Notes: a model not told the origin generated them from the sequence alone. DNA of 64,000 nt from Streptosporangium sandarakinum (GCF_013409935.1 NZ_JACCCO010000003.1:248001-312000); one strand, 5' to 3'. Numbered from the stretch's first letter, positions 50,392 through 58,963 are shown. Numbers and translations: made by a program.

Positions 50392-51417
50392 GTGACGCGG
50401 AGACGAAGGATCGTCAGGATCGCCGGCAGGATGCTCGCCGTACTGGCCGGGGTGCCGGTCGTGGGGGCCGCGGCGCTGCTCCTCTGGGACGGCGGCATCG
50501 ACGCCGGTCCGCGCCGGGAGCTCGTCCCCGGCGTCCGGATCGATCTGCGGACGGCCGCGACGCGGCTCGGCCCGGTCGAGTACGACCTGTACGGCTCGCG
50601 AGGCCCCGTGCTCCTGTCCGTCCACGCCGGGCTCGGCGGAGCCGACCAGGGACGGCTGTTCGCGAGCTGGCTGCAGGACGACGGCCTCCGCATCCTGAGT
50701 CCCTCGCGGCCGGGCTACCTCGGCACCCCGCTGGAAAGCGGCCGGACGAACGAGGAACAGGCCGACCTGCTCGCCGCGCTGCTGGACGAGCTCGGCATCG
50801 ACCGGGTCGGGGTCCTCGCGATCTCGGCCGGGAGCCCGGTCGGCTACACCTTCGCCGCGCGCCACCCGGACCGCGTCTGGGCGCTGGTCTCCGTCGGCGG
50901 GGTGAGCGGGCCGCAGCCCGGCGGGTCCCCCTCACCGCTGCGGCGGACCTTCCTGAACACCGTCGGCCAGAAACTCGTCCGGCTGACGGAGAAGATCTCA
51001 CTCAGTACCGTCGTCGAGGGAACACTGGACGAGACCAGTACCTTCGACAGCAGGCGGCGGGCGGAGCGCGTCTCCTACATCATGGGCACGCCGCGCGCGC
51101 GGACGTTCTTCGAGGCGATGTTCGACACGACGTTCCCCTACCCGAAACGCTGGCCGGGCACGGACAACGACGCGGCGCAGGCCCGGCGAGCGGACCCGCC
51201 CCTGGAGCGGGTCAAGGCCCCGGCGCTGCTGATCCACGGCACGCAGGACGGCGACGTGCCCTTCGCGCACGCGGAGTCAGCAGCCAGGCGGATACCCGGC
51301 GCGGAGCTGTACCGGATGGAGCGCGACGACCACCTGGGCTTCTGGCTCGGCCCGTCGGCGACCCGGGCACAGGCGGCGGCGAGGACGTTCCTGCGGCGGC
51401 ACGCGCCCAACGGCTGA
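50392..51417 (+). CDS. Membrane-anchored alpha/beta hydrolase
   Basis: 341 residues. An N-terminal basic cluster and one membrane helix (MLAVLAGVPVVGAAALLLW) are followed by an alpha/beta-hydrolase. The nucleophile is in LAISAGSPVGY, the acid in IHGTQDGDVP and the His in RDDHLGFW. HAGLGGADQ supplies the oxyanion region. It starts at GTG 50392, 6-10 nt after GAAGGGA; an upstream extension is Arg-rich without similarity. The substrate is unknown. Confidence 0.88.
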   Translation: MTRRRRIVRIAGRMLAVLAGVPVVGAAALLLWDGGIDAGPRRELVPGVRIDLRTAATRLGPVEYDLYGSRGPVLLSVHAGLGGADQGRLFASWLQDDGLRILSPSRPGYLGTPLESGRTNEEQADLLAALLDELGIDRVGVLAISAGSPVGYTFAARHPDRVWALVSVGGVSGPQPGGSPSPLRRTFLNTVGQKLVRLTEKISLSTVVEGTLDETSTFDSRRRAERVSYIMGTPRARTFFEAMFDTTFPYPKRWPGTDNDAAQARRADPPLERVKAPALLIHGTQDGDVPFAHAESAARRIPGAELYRMERDDHLGFWLGPSATRAQAAARTFLRRHAPNG

Positions 51418-51623
51418 GGACCTGCCCGGCTCCCACGAGCGAAGCGACGAAGGACGGGATGACGGTGATCAGCGAGCGTCCCACCTGACCGATCGGCAGC
51501 CGGCCGGAAGACGCCCGCTCTCCCATGATCATCGAGTCATGACGACACACCCGACGGCAGAAGGGTTCCGAGCCGAGCCCGGAGACCGACCGGCGGGCGT
51601 ATACGCGAGCCTGATCGTGGAAC

Positions 51624-51674
51624 CTTCACACGCCTCCTGCGGCATCACCACACGCCCCTGTTCGGCTTCCTCTC
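51624..51674. repeat. Dispersed direct repeat, copy 1
   Basis: About 50 bp starting CTTCACA and containing CACCACACGCCCCTG and GGCTTCC, matching 52950-52999 in the same orientation at roughly 75 percent. Confidence 0.65.
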
Positions 51675-51905
51675 ATTTCTTTTGACTGCGGCGGCCGTGC
51701 TCGCCCAGCACCCCGATCGCCTGGAGGCCGGCGCCCCTGACCGCATGCATGCCCCCGACCGACCGGCTGACCAGCGTGCAGGCGGGGGCCGCAACCCCAG
51801 GGTCTTCACCGCCTGCCCTACGAGGCCGGCGTACGGACGGCTCTCGGACGCCCGCAGGTGCTCGCGGTCGATGACCGGGCGCGGGTCCGCTCCAGGACGC
51901 GGGCG
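51673..51905 (-). pseudogene. Remnant of a HAD-superfamily phosphatase
   Basis: In one frame ACTLVSRSVGGMHAVRGAGL followed by QAIGVLGEHGRRSQKK matches the HAD C-terminal region (normally LVGDSxxDxxAARAAG). The Asp residues of that motif are lost. The preceding helix (VIDREHLRASESRPYAGLVG) is in another frame. Both points indicate a decayed, frameshifted gene. Confidence 0.5.
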
Positions 51906-51930
51906 ACATGGGGTCGCACCCGCGCGCTCG

Positions 51931-52884
51931 TCATCCGGAGCCCTCCTGATCACCGGCGGGCGGCGGGGCGAGCCGTATCACCTGGTCGCGCACGGAGCCG
52001 TCGAGGTCCGCCTGGAGCAGCCCGTTGTCGACTCCGGGGACGCAGCCCATGGAGATCGAGACGTCCGCGGGCGGTCCGTCCGGATAGCCGAACATGAGTC
52101 GGAACTCGCGGTCGTCCGTGCCTTCGCCCCCCTGGCACATGTTGTCACTCGGCCGGGTGTCAAGGGAGTTCAGCGCCGCGGCCAGTCCACGGGCGGCCTG
52201 CCCGCCGTGCTCCCGCCGAGGGGGCCTTCCGGAACCTGTGATCCGGCCGCAGACCACGACCGAGACGGCCCCCTCGGGCACCATCCGCTCGTCCTGGTCC
52301 CGGCGGCCGGCGAAGTCCCGGCAGGGGTCGTCGGGACGGACGGGCTTCCAGACGCCCGTCCGGTAGGCGGCGGTGACGCCGGGCCCGACGTACGAGCGGG
52401 TGCCGACCGTGCCGTTCGTGGTCGTCACGCAGGAGTTGACCTCCTCGGCGCTGCCCACCCACAGCGCCCGGCCGTCGGGATAGGCGAATCGGATGAGGTA
52501 GTTCGTCATCGGCCCGCCGATCAGTGTGCACGGACCGCCGCGGGGTGAATCGGTCACCGGGAGGTACGCGAGGTCCCGGGCCATGACCCCGGCCTGGTCC
52601 GTCAGGGTCCGGGTGCCGGCCAGCCGCTCACCGCCCGGGTGTCCGTTGTCCCCGGGATAGGCGCAGATCAACGCCTGGACCGGTGAGCCGGGCACGAGGA
52701 CCTCGTCGGCTCCGTCGATGCCGGCGGCGGCGGGCACCCACCCGCCGATGCCCTCGCCGTCCCACCGCTGCGGGCACGAGGCCGGCACCGGCGGCCCTCC
52801 GCTCACCGATCGCGCGATCTGTACGGTCACCGCGCACGCCACGATCGCGGCGAGGGCGGCACCGATCCACCGGAGGGGTCTCAT
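51931..52884 (-). CDS. Membrane-anchored or secreted protein of unknown function
   Basis: 317 residues from ATG 52884. MRPLRWIGAALAAIVACAVT is a signal or anchor sequence. The outer part has eight or nine cysteines and two similar halves (SCPQRWDGEG..., then DDPCRDFAGRRD...). Each half contains a stretch such as RFAYPDGRALWVGS or RLMFGYPDGPPADVSISMGC, suggesting an internal duplication. I do not recognise the family. The start lacks a clear ribosome site. Confidence 0.75.
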   Translation of the reverse strand: MRPLRWIGAALAAIVACAVTVQIARSVSGGPPVPASCPQRWDGEGIGGWVPAAAGIDGADEVLVPGSPVQALICAYPGDNGHPGGERLAGTRTLTDQAGVMARDLAYLPVTDSPRGGPCTLIGGPMTNYLIRFAYPDGRALWVGSAEEVNSCVTTTNGTVGTRSYVGPGVTAAYRTGVWKPVRPDDPCRDFAGRRDQDERMVPEGAVSVVVCGRITGSGRPPRREHGGQAARGLAAALNSLDTRPSDNMCQGGEGTDDREFRLMFGYPDGPPADVSISMGCVPGVDNGLLQADLDGSVRDQVIRLAPPPAGDQEGSG

Positions 52885-52949
52885 GACGCTGAGACGTCCC
52901 GGCCGCCCGATCGGTTCGACCGGGCGGCGCGGAGAAGACCACGCGGGAT

Positions 52950-52999
52950 CTTCACAGGGGCTCCCCGGCGCCACCACACGCCCCTGCTTGGCTTCCCTC
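52950..52999. repeat. Dispersed direct repeat, copy 2
   Basis: Matches 51624-51674; it lies immediately ahead of the ATG of the small membrane protein at 53002, so it may be part of a plus-strand control region. Confidence 0.6.
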
Positions 53000-53001
53000 C
53001 C

Positions 53002-53364
53002 ATGGGACGGGAACGGGACATGGGACGGCGGCTCGCGCCGGTGCCGGTCAGAACGGGGACGACGGGGGAGGACCGGGCGGACCGCGCGGCCTTCCTCACG
53101 GTGATGTCACTGCCGGCGCTGGCGCTCGCGGACTGGCTCGTCCTGACGACCGTCATCCGCGACGCCCAGTGCGAGCGATACCAGCGCGGCGGCGGCATGG
53201 GCTGCGGCGGCTCGCCCGCGATGGAGGAGGCGTTCACCACCGGGATACTGCTGACGTTCCCCGCCCTGGCGGTCCAGCTGTGGCTGGCCGGGTTCGTGAT
53301 CCGGTGGCTCCGGAACGGGTCACGTCCGCCCCTCGGGCGGGCGCGCTTCCGCCGTGGGAACTGA
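53002..53364 (+). CDS. Small membrane protein of unknown function
   Basis: 120 residues with two hydrophobic segments (FLTVMSLPALALADWLVLTT and LLTFPALAVQLWLAGFVIRW) joined by a Cys-containing loop. The first ATG is 53002; ATG 53020 is also possible. Its last 45 bp overlap the 3' end of the opposing sulfotransferase gene. No family is recognised. Confidence 0.6.
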   Translation: MGRERDMGRRLAPVPVRTGTTGEDRADRAAFLTVMSLPALALADWLVLTTVIRDAQCERYQRGGGMGCGGSPAMEEAFTTGILLTFPALAVQLWLAGFVIRWLRNGSRPPLGRARFRRGN

Positions 53365-54153
53365 CCCGGCACGACCGCCGTGGGGCGCCTGTTCCGCCCG
53401 GTACCGGGCCATCCAGTCCCGGTTCAGCTCGTCGGCCTGCCGCCGGTGCCGGGCGGCGATCGCCCGATCCGGCGGCGCCTCCACCCCGAGGAAGCCGAGG
53501 ACGCGGCGCGTCGCGCCGGTCACGTCCTCGGCGAGGTCCTCGTAGCGCACCCGGTACGGCCGGACCCCGGCGGAGGAGAACCACGCCTCCCACGCCGCGT
53601 TGTGATCCTCGATCGTCCGGACGAAGCGGGTGATCTCCTCGGCGTCGTAGCGGGGCTCGTGCCCGTCGCCGTCGTCGTTGCCGCTGATCTCACCGTCGCC
53701 GCCGATGAACCAGGTCCGCGTCTGCTCCGCCCGCAGCCAGGACACCGCCTGGGCCAGCGTGTCGTCCCGCCGCAGGCAGACGAAGGCCGTACGGCCGAAC
53801 GCCCGCTCCAGCAAGGCCAGGTCGCCTCCGGTGACGCCCGGATGGACCGTTCTGAGCTTGGCGAGCAGCGGGCCGAGGGCTCCCCACATGAGCTTCGCCC
53901 CGAAGACCCCGTTGCCGCTCCGGCCCGCGGCGAGCGCCGCCCGGACGTAGCCGGCGTGGTCGTACCCGCCGCCGGCCGTACGGCGCACCCCCCACCGCTC
54001 GGCCCACAGCGGCTCGTCGGGTTCCCGGAAGTACGCCTGCGGACGACCGGCGACACCCGTGGAGCCGAGCAGGCCGAGCAGCAGGGAGGAACCGGTCCGG
54101 GGCGTGGCGCATACGAAGTAGGAGTCGAAACGGGCAACGTGGTCCATCGCCAT
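53320..54153 (-). CDS. Stf0-type sulfotransferase
   Basis: 277 residues. FVCATPRTGSSLLLGLLGST near the N-terminus is the PAPS-binding 5'-phosphosulfate loop of Stf0 enzymes. YFREPDEPLW and FGAKLMWGAL follow, and VCLRRDDTLAQAVSW holds the 3'-phosphate site. Mycobacterial Stf0 makes trehalose 2-sulfate; here the acceptor is unknown. ATG 54153 or 54147 are both possible starts. A short acidic insertion GDGEISGNDDGDGHEP is near residue 165. Confidence 0.88.
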   Translation of the reverse strand: MAMDHVARFDSYFVCATPRTGSSLLLGLLGSTGVAGRPQAYFREPDEPLWAERWGVRRTAGGGYDHAGYVRAALAAGRSGNGVFGAKLMWGALGPLLAKLRTVHPGVTGGDLALLERAFGRTAFVCLRRDDTLAQAVSWLRAEQTRTWFIGGDGEISGNDDGDGHEPRYDAEEITRFVRTIEDHNAAWEAWFSSAGVRPYRVRYEDLAEDVTGATRRVLGFLGVEAPPDRAIAARHRRQADELNRDWMARYRAEQAPHGGRAGSVPTAEARPPEGRT

Positions 54154-54200
54154 GACGACACGTAACCGCACGCCCCGGCGACCCGCAAACCGATTTTCCG

Positions 54201-54260
54201 TGTCACCCGCTCCCGGCCCGTGTCACCCGCTCCCGGCCCGTGTCACCCGCTCCCGGCCCG
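54201..54260. repeat. Three perfect 20-bp tandem repeats over a stop codon
   Basis: TGTCACCCGCTCCCGGCCCG occurs at 54201, 54221 and 54241. The third copy supplies the stop codon and last residues of the minus-strand nucleotidyltransferase gene; the other two lie just beyond it. Confidence 0.95.
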
Positions 54261-55007
54261 CGTCGACAGGCGGGCGCGGACGACGAGGTCGTGCAGGAGA
54301 TCGCCCGCGCGAGGCGTCTCCGGCAGGTGCGAGGCGTCCCGCGCCTCCTCCAGGGCGGCGGTCAGCCGGGCGACGTCGCGTTCCAGCCGCGCGCGGTCCG
54401 GGCCGTCCGCGGGCGGTGCCCCGTGCTCCGCGTCCCGCTTGGCGGCCACCAGTTCCGCCAGGTACGGCGGGCCGCCGCCCAGCCGGGTGAGGTCGGCGAC
54501 GAGCACGCCGGTGCGCATCAGGTGGATGCCGGTGAGCAGCACCCGGAAGGTGTACAGCAGCGGCTTGAGCTCCCCCGACCGCTCGAACAGGCGCCACTGG
54601 GTCCGGGCGAACCCCAGGTAGTGGTGGGCGTGGTGACGGGTCAGGCAGTCCAGGGCGGCGGCGGCCAGCTCCTCGTGCACCGGGGACGTCGCCACCACCA
54701 GCGGAGAAAGCAGCTGCTCCAGGACGTAGCCGTTGCGGCGGAGCAGCAGACGGCAGAACTTGGCCAGGTCGTGGGTGACGAGGTCCACCTCGACGCCGTG
54801 GCGCGTCCACGAGCGGGTGACGGTCTCCTCGGCGGCCCGCAGCCCGACGACGTCCTCCAGCGGCAGCAGGTGCACGCCGCGCAGGTCCACGTCGGAGTCG
54901 GCGGACGGGAAACCGTACAGGTGCGCGCCGCTGACCGTGGCGAACGCCAGGGCGTGCGGCTGCTCGGCGGGGATCTCGGCCAGCCAGGCCGGGAGGTGGA
55001 CGGTCAC
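54243..55007 (-). CDS. Nucleotidyltransferase (COG3541/YcgL-like), second of a pair
   Basis: 254 residues. The N-terminal Pol-beta-type fold has VSGAHLYGFPSADSDVDLRG, with the two metal-binding Asp of SDVD. It continues with LSPLVVATSP and a helical C-terminal half (HHAHHYLGFARTQWRL). GTG 55007 overlaps the stop of the upstream paralogue. The nucleotide acceptor is unknown; relatives are associated with RNA repair systems (established for some COG3541 members, inferred here). Confidence 0.85.
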   Translation of the reverse strand: MTVHLPAWLAEIPAEQPHALAFATVSGAHLYGFPSADSDVDLRGVHLLPLEDVVGLRAAEETVTRSWTRHGVEVDLVTHDLAKFCRLLLRRNGYVLEQLLSPLVVATSPVHEELAAAALDCLTRHHAHHYLGFARTQWRLFERSGELKPLLYTFRVLLTGIHLMRTGVLVADLTRLGGGPPYLAELVAAKRDAEHGAPPADGPDRARLERDVARLTAALEEARDASHLPETPRAGDLLHDLVVRARLSTRAGSG

Positions 55008-55684
55008 AGCGATGCCCTCCGTACGGTCACCAGGTAGTCCTCGACGGTCCGGCGGTCGGGTGCCTCGGGCAGCGCGTCGCAGACGCCGGGACGGTCGAGG
55101 TCCGCGGCCAGCTCCGCCCGCCAGCGCTCCACCTCCGGCCAGGGGATCTCGCCCCGCCGCAGCGCCAGCAGCCGGTCGCGGTGGGCGCCCACCCGGACCA
55201 GCGGCTCGCCCTCGCGGGCCAGGTGCAGGCCGCTGAGCATCAGCCTGATCATGTGCATGGCCTGCTTCCACTTCGGCCGCTCGGGGTCGAGCCTGCGGAG
55301 CTGCGCCTGGGCGTACCCGGCGAACGTCCGGTGGGCGCGCCGGGACAGGAAGGCGCGGCGGATCGCCAGCAGTTCCTCGCCCGCCGGGGTGACCCGCTCG
55401 ACGATCGGCGACCACAGGCACTCCAGGACCGTCGGGTTGGCCTCCAGCGCCAGGACGCAGAACCGCTCGACCTCCCAGGAGAACTGCTCGGGCAGCGGCC
55501 CCTCAAGGTGGGTCGGCGGCTTGTCCAGCCGCCAGAACAGCGGGGCGGGCGCGGCGAACACCCCGCGCCGGTCCACGTCGGAGTCCTCGGTCTCCAGCCC
55601 GTAGGCACGGGAACCGGTCACCACCGACAGCACCAGGTGCTCCGGGACGCTGACCGGGCACGCCGCCTGATCCGGACGAACCAT
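55004..55684 (-). CDS. Nucleotidyltransferase (COG3541/YcgL-like), first of a pair
   Basis: 226 residues. VTGSRAYGLETEDSDVDRRG is the nucleotidyltransferase motif. ECLWSPIVERVTP and a helical tail HRTFAGYAQAQLRRL match its paralogue downstream in the same order. ATG 55684 lies in an ATGA overlap with the ASCH gene. The two copies have diverged strongly, so they may recognise different substrates or form a heterodimer. Confidence 0.87.
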   Translation of the reverse strand: MVRPDQAACPVSVPEHLVLSVVTGSRAYGLETEDSDVDRRGVFAAPAPLFWRLDKPPTHLEGPLPEQFSWEVERFCVLALEANPTVLECLWSPIVERVTPAGEELLAIRRAFLSRRAHRTFAGYAQAQLRRLDPERPKWKQAMHMIRLMLSGLHLAREGEPLVRVGAHRDRLLALRRGEIPWPEVERWRAELAADLDRPGVCDALPEAPDRRTVEDYLVTVRRASL

Positions 55685-56136
55685 CAGACGGTACGGAGGT
55701 CGGCGACGACGCGGAAGCGCTCCAGGACCACCGGGGTGGCGTCGTCCACGGTGAAGGCGGTGTCGCCCAGCGCCGAGCGCATCTCCGGGTCGTGCCAGAA
55801 CTCCTCGTGGGCCGTACGCCACTGTCCGGCCGTCGTGTGGCCCTCGCCCTCGTCCACCGCGTGGGCGTCGTCCACCTCTCCCAGCGGTACGACGCGTACG
55901 CTCGTGACCTCGATGACGGCCACCGGGCGGCCGGCGGAGTCCACCACCGCCGACCGCTCCCCGACCTCGGGCAGCGGCTCGCCCGCCCGCTCGTATTCGA
56001 CGGCGAGGGAGGTGGTGGCGGTCTTGCGGCCGTCGAGGATCGCCGCGACGAGTGCGTCCCGCAACGGTCCGGGAAAGGCGAACTCGGCCTCGGGCAGGCC
56101 GGTGGGGCCGGTCGGTCTGTCGGAGTCGGACGTCAT
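55684..56136 (-). CDS. ASCH-domain protein
   Basis: 150 residues. FAFPGPLRDALVAAILDGRK, TATTSLAVEYE, VAVIEVTSVRVVPLGEVDD and AHEEFWHD are the ASCH beta-barrel, a PUA-related fold that binds RNA or modified nucleosides; some members hydrolyse acetylcytidine. It is the first gene of a three-gene overlapping operon with the two nucleotidyltransferases, which supports an RNA- or nucleotide-directed job (inference). Confidence 0.87.
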   Translation of the reverse strand: MTSDSDRPTGPTGLPEAEFAFPGPLRDALVAAILDGRKTATTSLAVEYERAGEPLPEVGERSAVVDSAGRPVAVIEVTSVRVVPLGEVDDAHAVDEGEGHTTAGQWRTAHEEFWHDPEMRSALGDTAFTVDDATPVVLERFRVVADLRTV

Positions 56137-56219
56137 AGGGCATGACCCTACTGACTCATCTCCGGGCAGTGCTCCGGAGAGGCACTGCCGCCGAATGCTG
56201 AACCAGCCGATACGGCTTC

Positions 56220-56435
56220 TCAGCCGGCGTCTTCCGGCCACCTGCCGCTGTCCTGAAGGATCCGTTTGTAGGTCTCGTAGCGCGGACTGGACCTTCCGTA
56301 GGACCAGTGAGCGCCGTCTCCGGCACCAGGAATGGTGACGTGGATGTGCCGGGTGCCGGGATCGAACCAGACACCGTGTTCCACGTAAACGGTCCGGCCT
56401 TTGCCGCCGCTGCTCAAACGGGTTTTGGGGGGCAT
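56220..56435 (-). CDS. Small protein of unknown function
   Basis: 71 residues. Basic N-terminus with GGKGRTVYVEHGVWFDPGTR and HIHVTIPGAG; then HWSYGRSSPRYETYKRILQD. AGGA is 7 nt before ATG 56435, which supports expression. It is conserved-looking and soluble; I do not recognise a family with known function. Confidence 0.65.
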   Translation of the reverse strand: MPPKTRLSSGGKGRTVYVEHGVWFDPGTRHIHVTIPGAGDGAHWSYGRSSPRYETYKRILQDSGRWPEDAG

Positions 56436-56534
56436 GGCGTGTCCTCACCGTTCATGGACCTGCGAGAAACTCCGGCGTACGCGCCGAATCCGGAAAGGCC
56501 AGGGTGCAGGTGGGCGGGTGCCGTCGCCGTCCGG

Positions 56535-56960
56535 TCAGGCATCGGGCCCGGTGAGCCAGTCGAGCCATTCGCCGTGCGGGCCGGCCAGGGCGAGCGGTTC
56601 GCCGTCCAGGGCGGGCAGGAAGGTCAGGCGGTTCCCGGGCAGACCCGCGAGCACCGGCAGCAGGCTCGCGCACCGTCCGGCCTCGTTGGTCTGCGTCCGG
56701 CGCGTCAGCATCGTCTCGCGCACCCGCTGCCAGTGCCGTACGGTCCACTGACGGAAGGCGGGGAAATCGGCGGACGGCCCGCCGAGGAAGCGGACCGAGG
56801 CCAGCAGCAGGTTCGGCTGCCGCTTGACGTGCGGCAGGCCGTCGATCAGCGCCAGCAGCCGCGCGTCGGAGGCGATGTCCCGGGCCAGGGCCTCGTACGC
56901 CGGGGAGCGCCCCCGGACCTCCTGCTCGGGGAATCGCCGGTACCGCTCGGCCGTGTCCAT
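56535..56960 (-). pseudogene. DUF2332-like gene with a large internal deletion
   Basis: 141 residues instead of about 330. Residues 1-100 match the DUF2332 N-terminus (RGRSPAYEALARDIASD, LPHVKRQPNLLLASVRFLGG, RRTQTNEAGRCASLLPVLAG). The frame then jumps to GEPLALAGPHGEWLDWL, the usual C-terminus. The methyltransferase-like middle is missing with the frame kept. Whether the short product is made is unknown. It lies 14 bp after the P450 gene in the same direction. Confidence 0.65.
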
Positions 56961-56973
56961 CCCGCCGGGAAGG

Positions 56974-58239
56974 TCAGAGGCGTACCGGGAGGCGGGCCAG
57001 GCGCCACGCCCCCGGCAGTGGCTGGTGCTCCAGGTCCGCCGGATCGACGGCCAGCGCCAGATCGGGGAAGCGGCGCAGCAGCGCCCCCAGCGCCACCTCG
57101 GCCTCCTGCCGGGCCAGGGCCGCGCCCAGGCAGTAGTGCAGGCCGTGCCCGAACCCGACGTGGTTCTCCCGGCGGCCGTCCGGCTCGCGGGTGATGTCCA
57201 GCCGGTCGGGGTCGGGGAACTCGCGCGGGTCGTGGTCGGCCGAGACCAGCACGGCCGTCACCGCCTCGCCCCGCCGTACCGGCATGCCCCCGATCGTCGT
57301 GTCCTCGGTCGCGTACCGCATCCGCGTCATCTGGACCGGGCCGTACCGGCGCATCAGCTCGTGTACGGCGCGCGGCATCAGCTCCGGGTCGTCCCGGAGC
57401 AGGGCGAGCTGGCCGGGATGGGTGAGCAGGGCGGCGACGCCGTTGCCGATCAGGTGCGCGGTGGTCTCGTGACCGGCGAGGACGATGGTCAGCACCATCG
57501 TCACCATCTCGACGTCGCTCAGCCGGTCGCCGTCCTCGTCGTGGGCGCGGATCAGCCCGGTGAGCAGGTCGTCCTCGGGTTCGGCGCGGCGCCGGACGAT
57601 CAGCTCCCCGATGTGCGCGACCATCTCCCGCAGCGGCTCCGCCAGGGCGCCGGGTTCGGTCGACACCAGGGCCCGCCCCCATGAGCGCCACCGCGGGCGG
57701 TCCTCCTCGGGGATGCCCACCAGTTCGCAGATCACGGTGATCGGCAGCGGGTAGGTGAACCGTTCCAGCAGGTCCACGACGCCGTCCTCGGCCGCCGCGG
57801 GCAGGTCGTCCAGCAGGCTCTCGGTGATCTCCGCCACGCGCGGCCGCAGTCCGGCGACGCGGCGGGCGGTGAACGCGCGGGAGACGAGCCTGCGCAGCCG
57901 CATGTGGTCGGCGCCGTCGGCGTCCAGGACGCTGCCGAGGATGTACTTCGCGTACTCCGGCGGGATGCCGCGGGCCCGGATGATCTGCTGGCGGATGTCG
58001 CCCACGTCCATGCCCGGCACGTTCGCCGGGTCGTTGACGAACCGCTGGTCGCTCAGCACCCGCTTGACGTCGTCGTATCGGGTGACGAGCCAGACCGGCG
58101 AGGCGGCCCCGGGGAAGAGCGCCCGCACCAGGGGAGCCTCCTCGCGCATCCTCGCGTACCCGCCGAAGGGGTCGGCGAGCAGCCCGGGATCGAGGAGCTG
58201 GACCGTCTCGGCGGTGCGGGGATCGGCCGGAGCGCTCAT
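56974..58239 (-). CDS. Cytochrome P450
   Basis: 421 residues, soluble class. The I-helix oxygen-binding motif is AGHETTAHL near residue 250. ExxR is in HELMRRYGPV near 290. The heme loop FGHGLHYCLGA holds the cysteine thiolate near residue 360. ATG 58239 follows GAGGAGG. The substrate is unknown; no ferredoxin gene is adjacent. It is probably co-transcribed with the shortened DUF2332 gene. Confidence 0.95.
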   Translation of the reverse strand: MSAPADPRTAETVQLLDPGLLADPFGGYARMREEAPLVRALFPGAASPVWLVTRYDDVKRVLSDQRFVNDPANVPGMDVGDIRQQIIRARGIPPEYAKYILGSVLDADGADHMRLRRLVSRAFTARRVAGLRPRVAEITESLLDDLPAAAEDGVVDLLERFTYPLPITVICELVGIPEEDRPRWRSWGRALVSTEPGALAEPLREMVAHIGELIVRRRAEPEDDLLTGLIRAHDEDGDRLSDVEMVTMVLTIVLAGHETTAHLIGNGVAALLTHPGQLALLRDDPELMPRAVHELMRRYGPVQMTRMRYATEDTTIGGMPVRRGEAVTAVLVSADHDPREFPDPDRLDITREPDGRRENHVGFGHGLHYCLGAALARQEAEVALGALLRRFPDLALAVDPADLEHQPLPGAWRLARLPVRL

Positions 58240-58429
58240 GTCGTCCTCCTCGGGACCCGGTTGCTCTTCTGATCCCAGGTTTCCCGTCCGGCGCGTACGG
58301 CATGCGCCCGGAGTGCGCGGCGCGTGTCCGTTTCCCGGGTATCGCGGAGACCGTTTCCTCTTCGCCCGGCACACGGGTCCGGCCCCGGGGCGCCGCGGCG
58401 CGCGTCCCCTCCTCGCGCGCCGCGGCACC

Positions 58430-58506
58430 CGACCATCGGTACGGCCGCTCCGCCGATCAGCGGTACGGCCGCCCGGCCGGTCAGCGGTACGGTCGCCCCG
58501 CCGGTC
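58430..58506. repeat. Degenerate 27-bp repeats GCGGTACGGTCGCCCCGCCGGTCA
   Basis: Three diverged units directly after the stop codon of the secreted protein (minus strand), between it and the P450 gene. They contain no further signal that I can identify. Confidence 0.7.
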
Positions 58507-58963
58507 AGCCGCCCTGGGACCAGACGCCCTCCCAGCCGGAGCAGCGGCCGGTGATCCTGGTGGACGTGCCGCGGCAGACCTTGGCGGAGGCGGTGAGCAT
58601 GTAGCCGGCGTTCACCCGGAAGGAGAGGATCCGCGACTGGGAGCAGTTCCGGAACGTCTTCGTGTGCCACCGGCCCCGGTCGGAGAGCCACTTGATCTTC
58701 AGCCACGAGCAGGTGCGCGCGCCCGCGGCGTCGTAGAGATCACCGTGGATCCGCAGGCCGGTGCCGGAGCTCCTGACGACGCCGCCGGCCCAGCCCCTGC
58801 GGTCGGAGGAGGCGGTGGGGCCCCACTCCCAGGTCTCGGCGGCCCTCGCGGCCGACGCCGTGGAGGCGGTCGCGGCGGAGGCCGAGGCCGCCGTGGCGGG
58901 CAGGCCGAGCCCGAGGGCGGCGGCCGTCGTGAGGCCGAGCAGCAGGCGGGCGGTGCGATGCAT
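58505..58963 (-). CDS. Secreted protein of unknown function
   Basis: 152 residues. A Sec signal (RTARLLLGLTTAAALGLGLP, cleavage about AASASA) precedes a 110-residue domain with TWEWGPTASSDRRGWAGGVV, four cysteines and a GYMLTASAKVCRGTSTRITG end. AGGAG is 8 nt before ATG 58963. Small beta-rich extracellular proteins of this kind are common in actinomycetes without known activity. Confidence 0.8.
   Translation of the reverse strand: MHRTARLLLGLTTAAALGLGLPATAASASAATASTASAARAAETWEWGPTASSDRRGWAGGVVRSSGTGLRIHGDLYDAAGARTCSWLKIKWLSDRGRWHTKTFRNCSQSRILSFRVNAGYMLTASAKVCRGTSTRITGRCSGWEGVWSQGG

Noticed and set aside
56340..56380. GGTTCGATCCCGGCAC on the minus strand, like a tRNA T-arm
   Set aside because: It lies inside the 71-residue gene, and no acceptor, D or anticodon arm can be built upstream.
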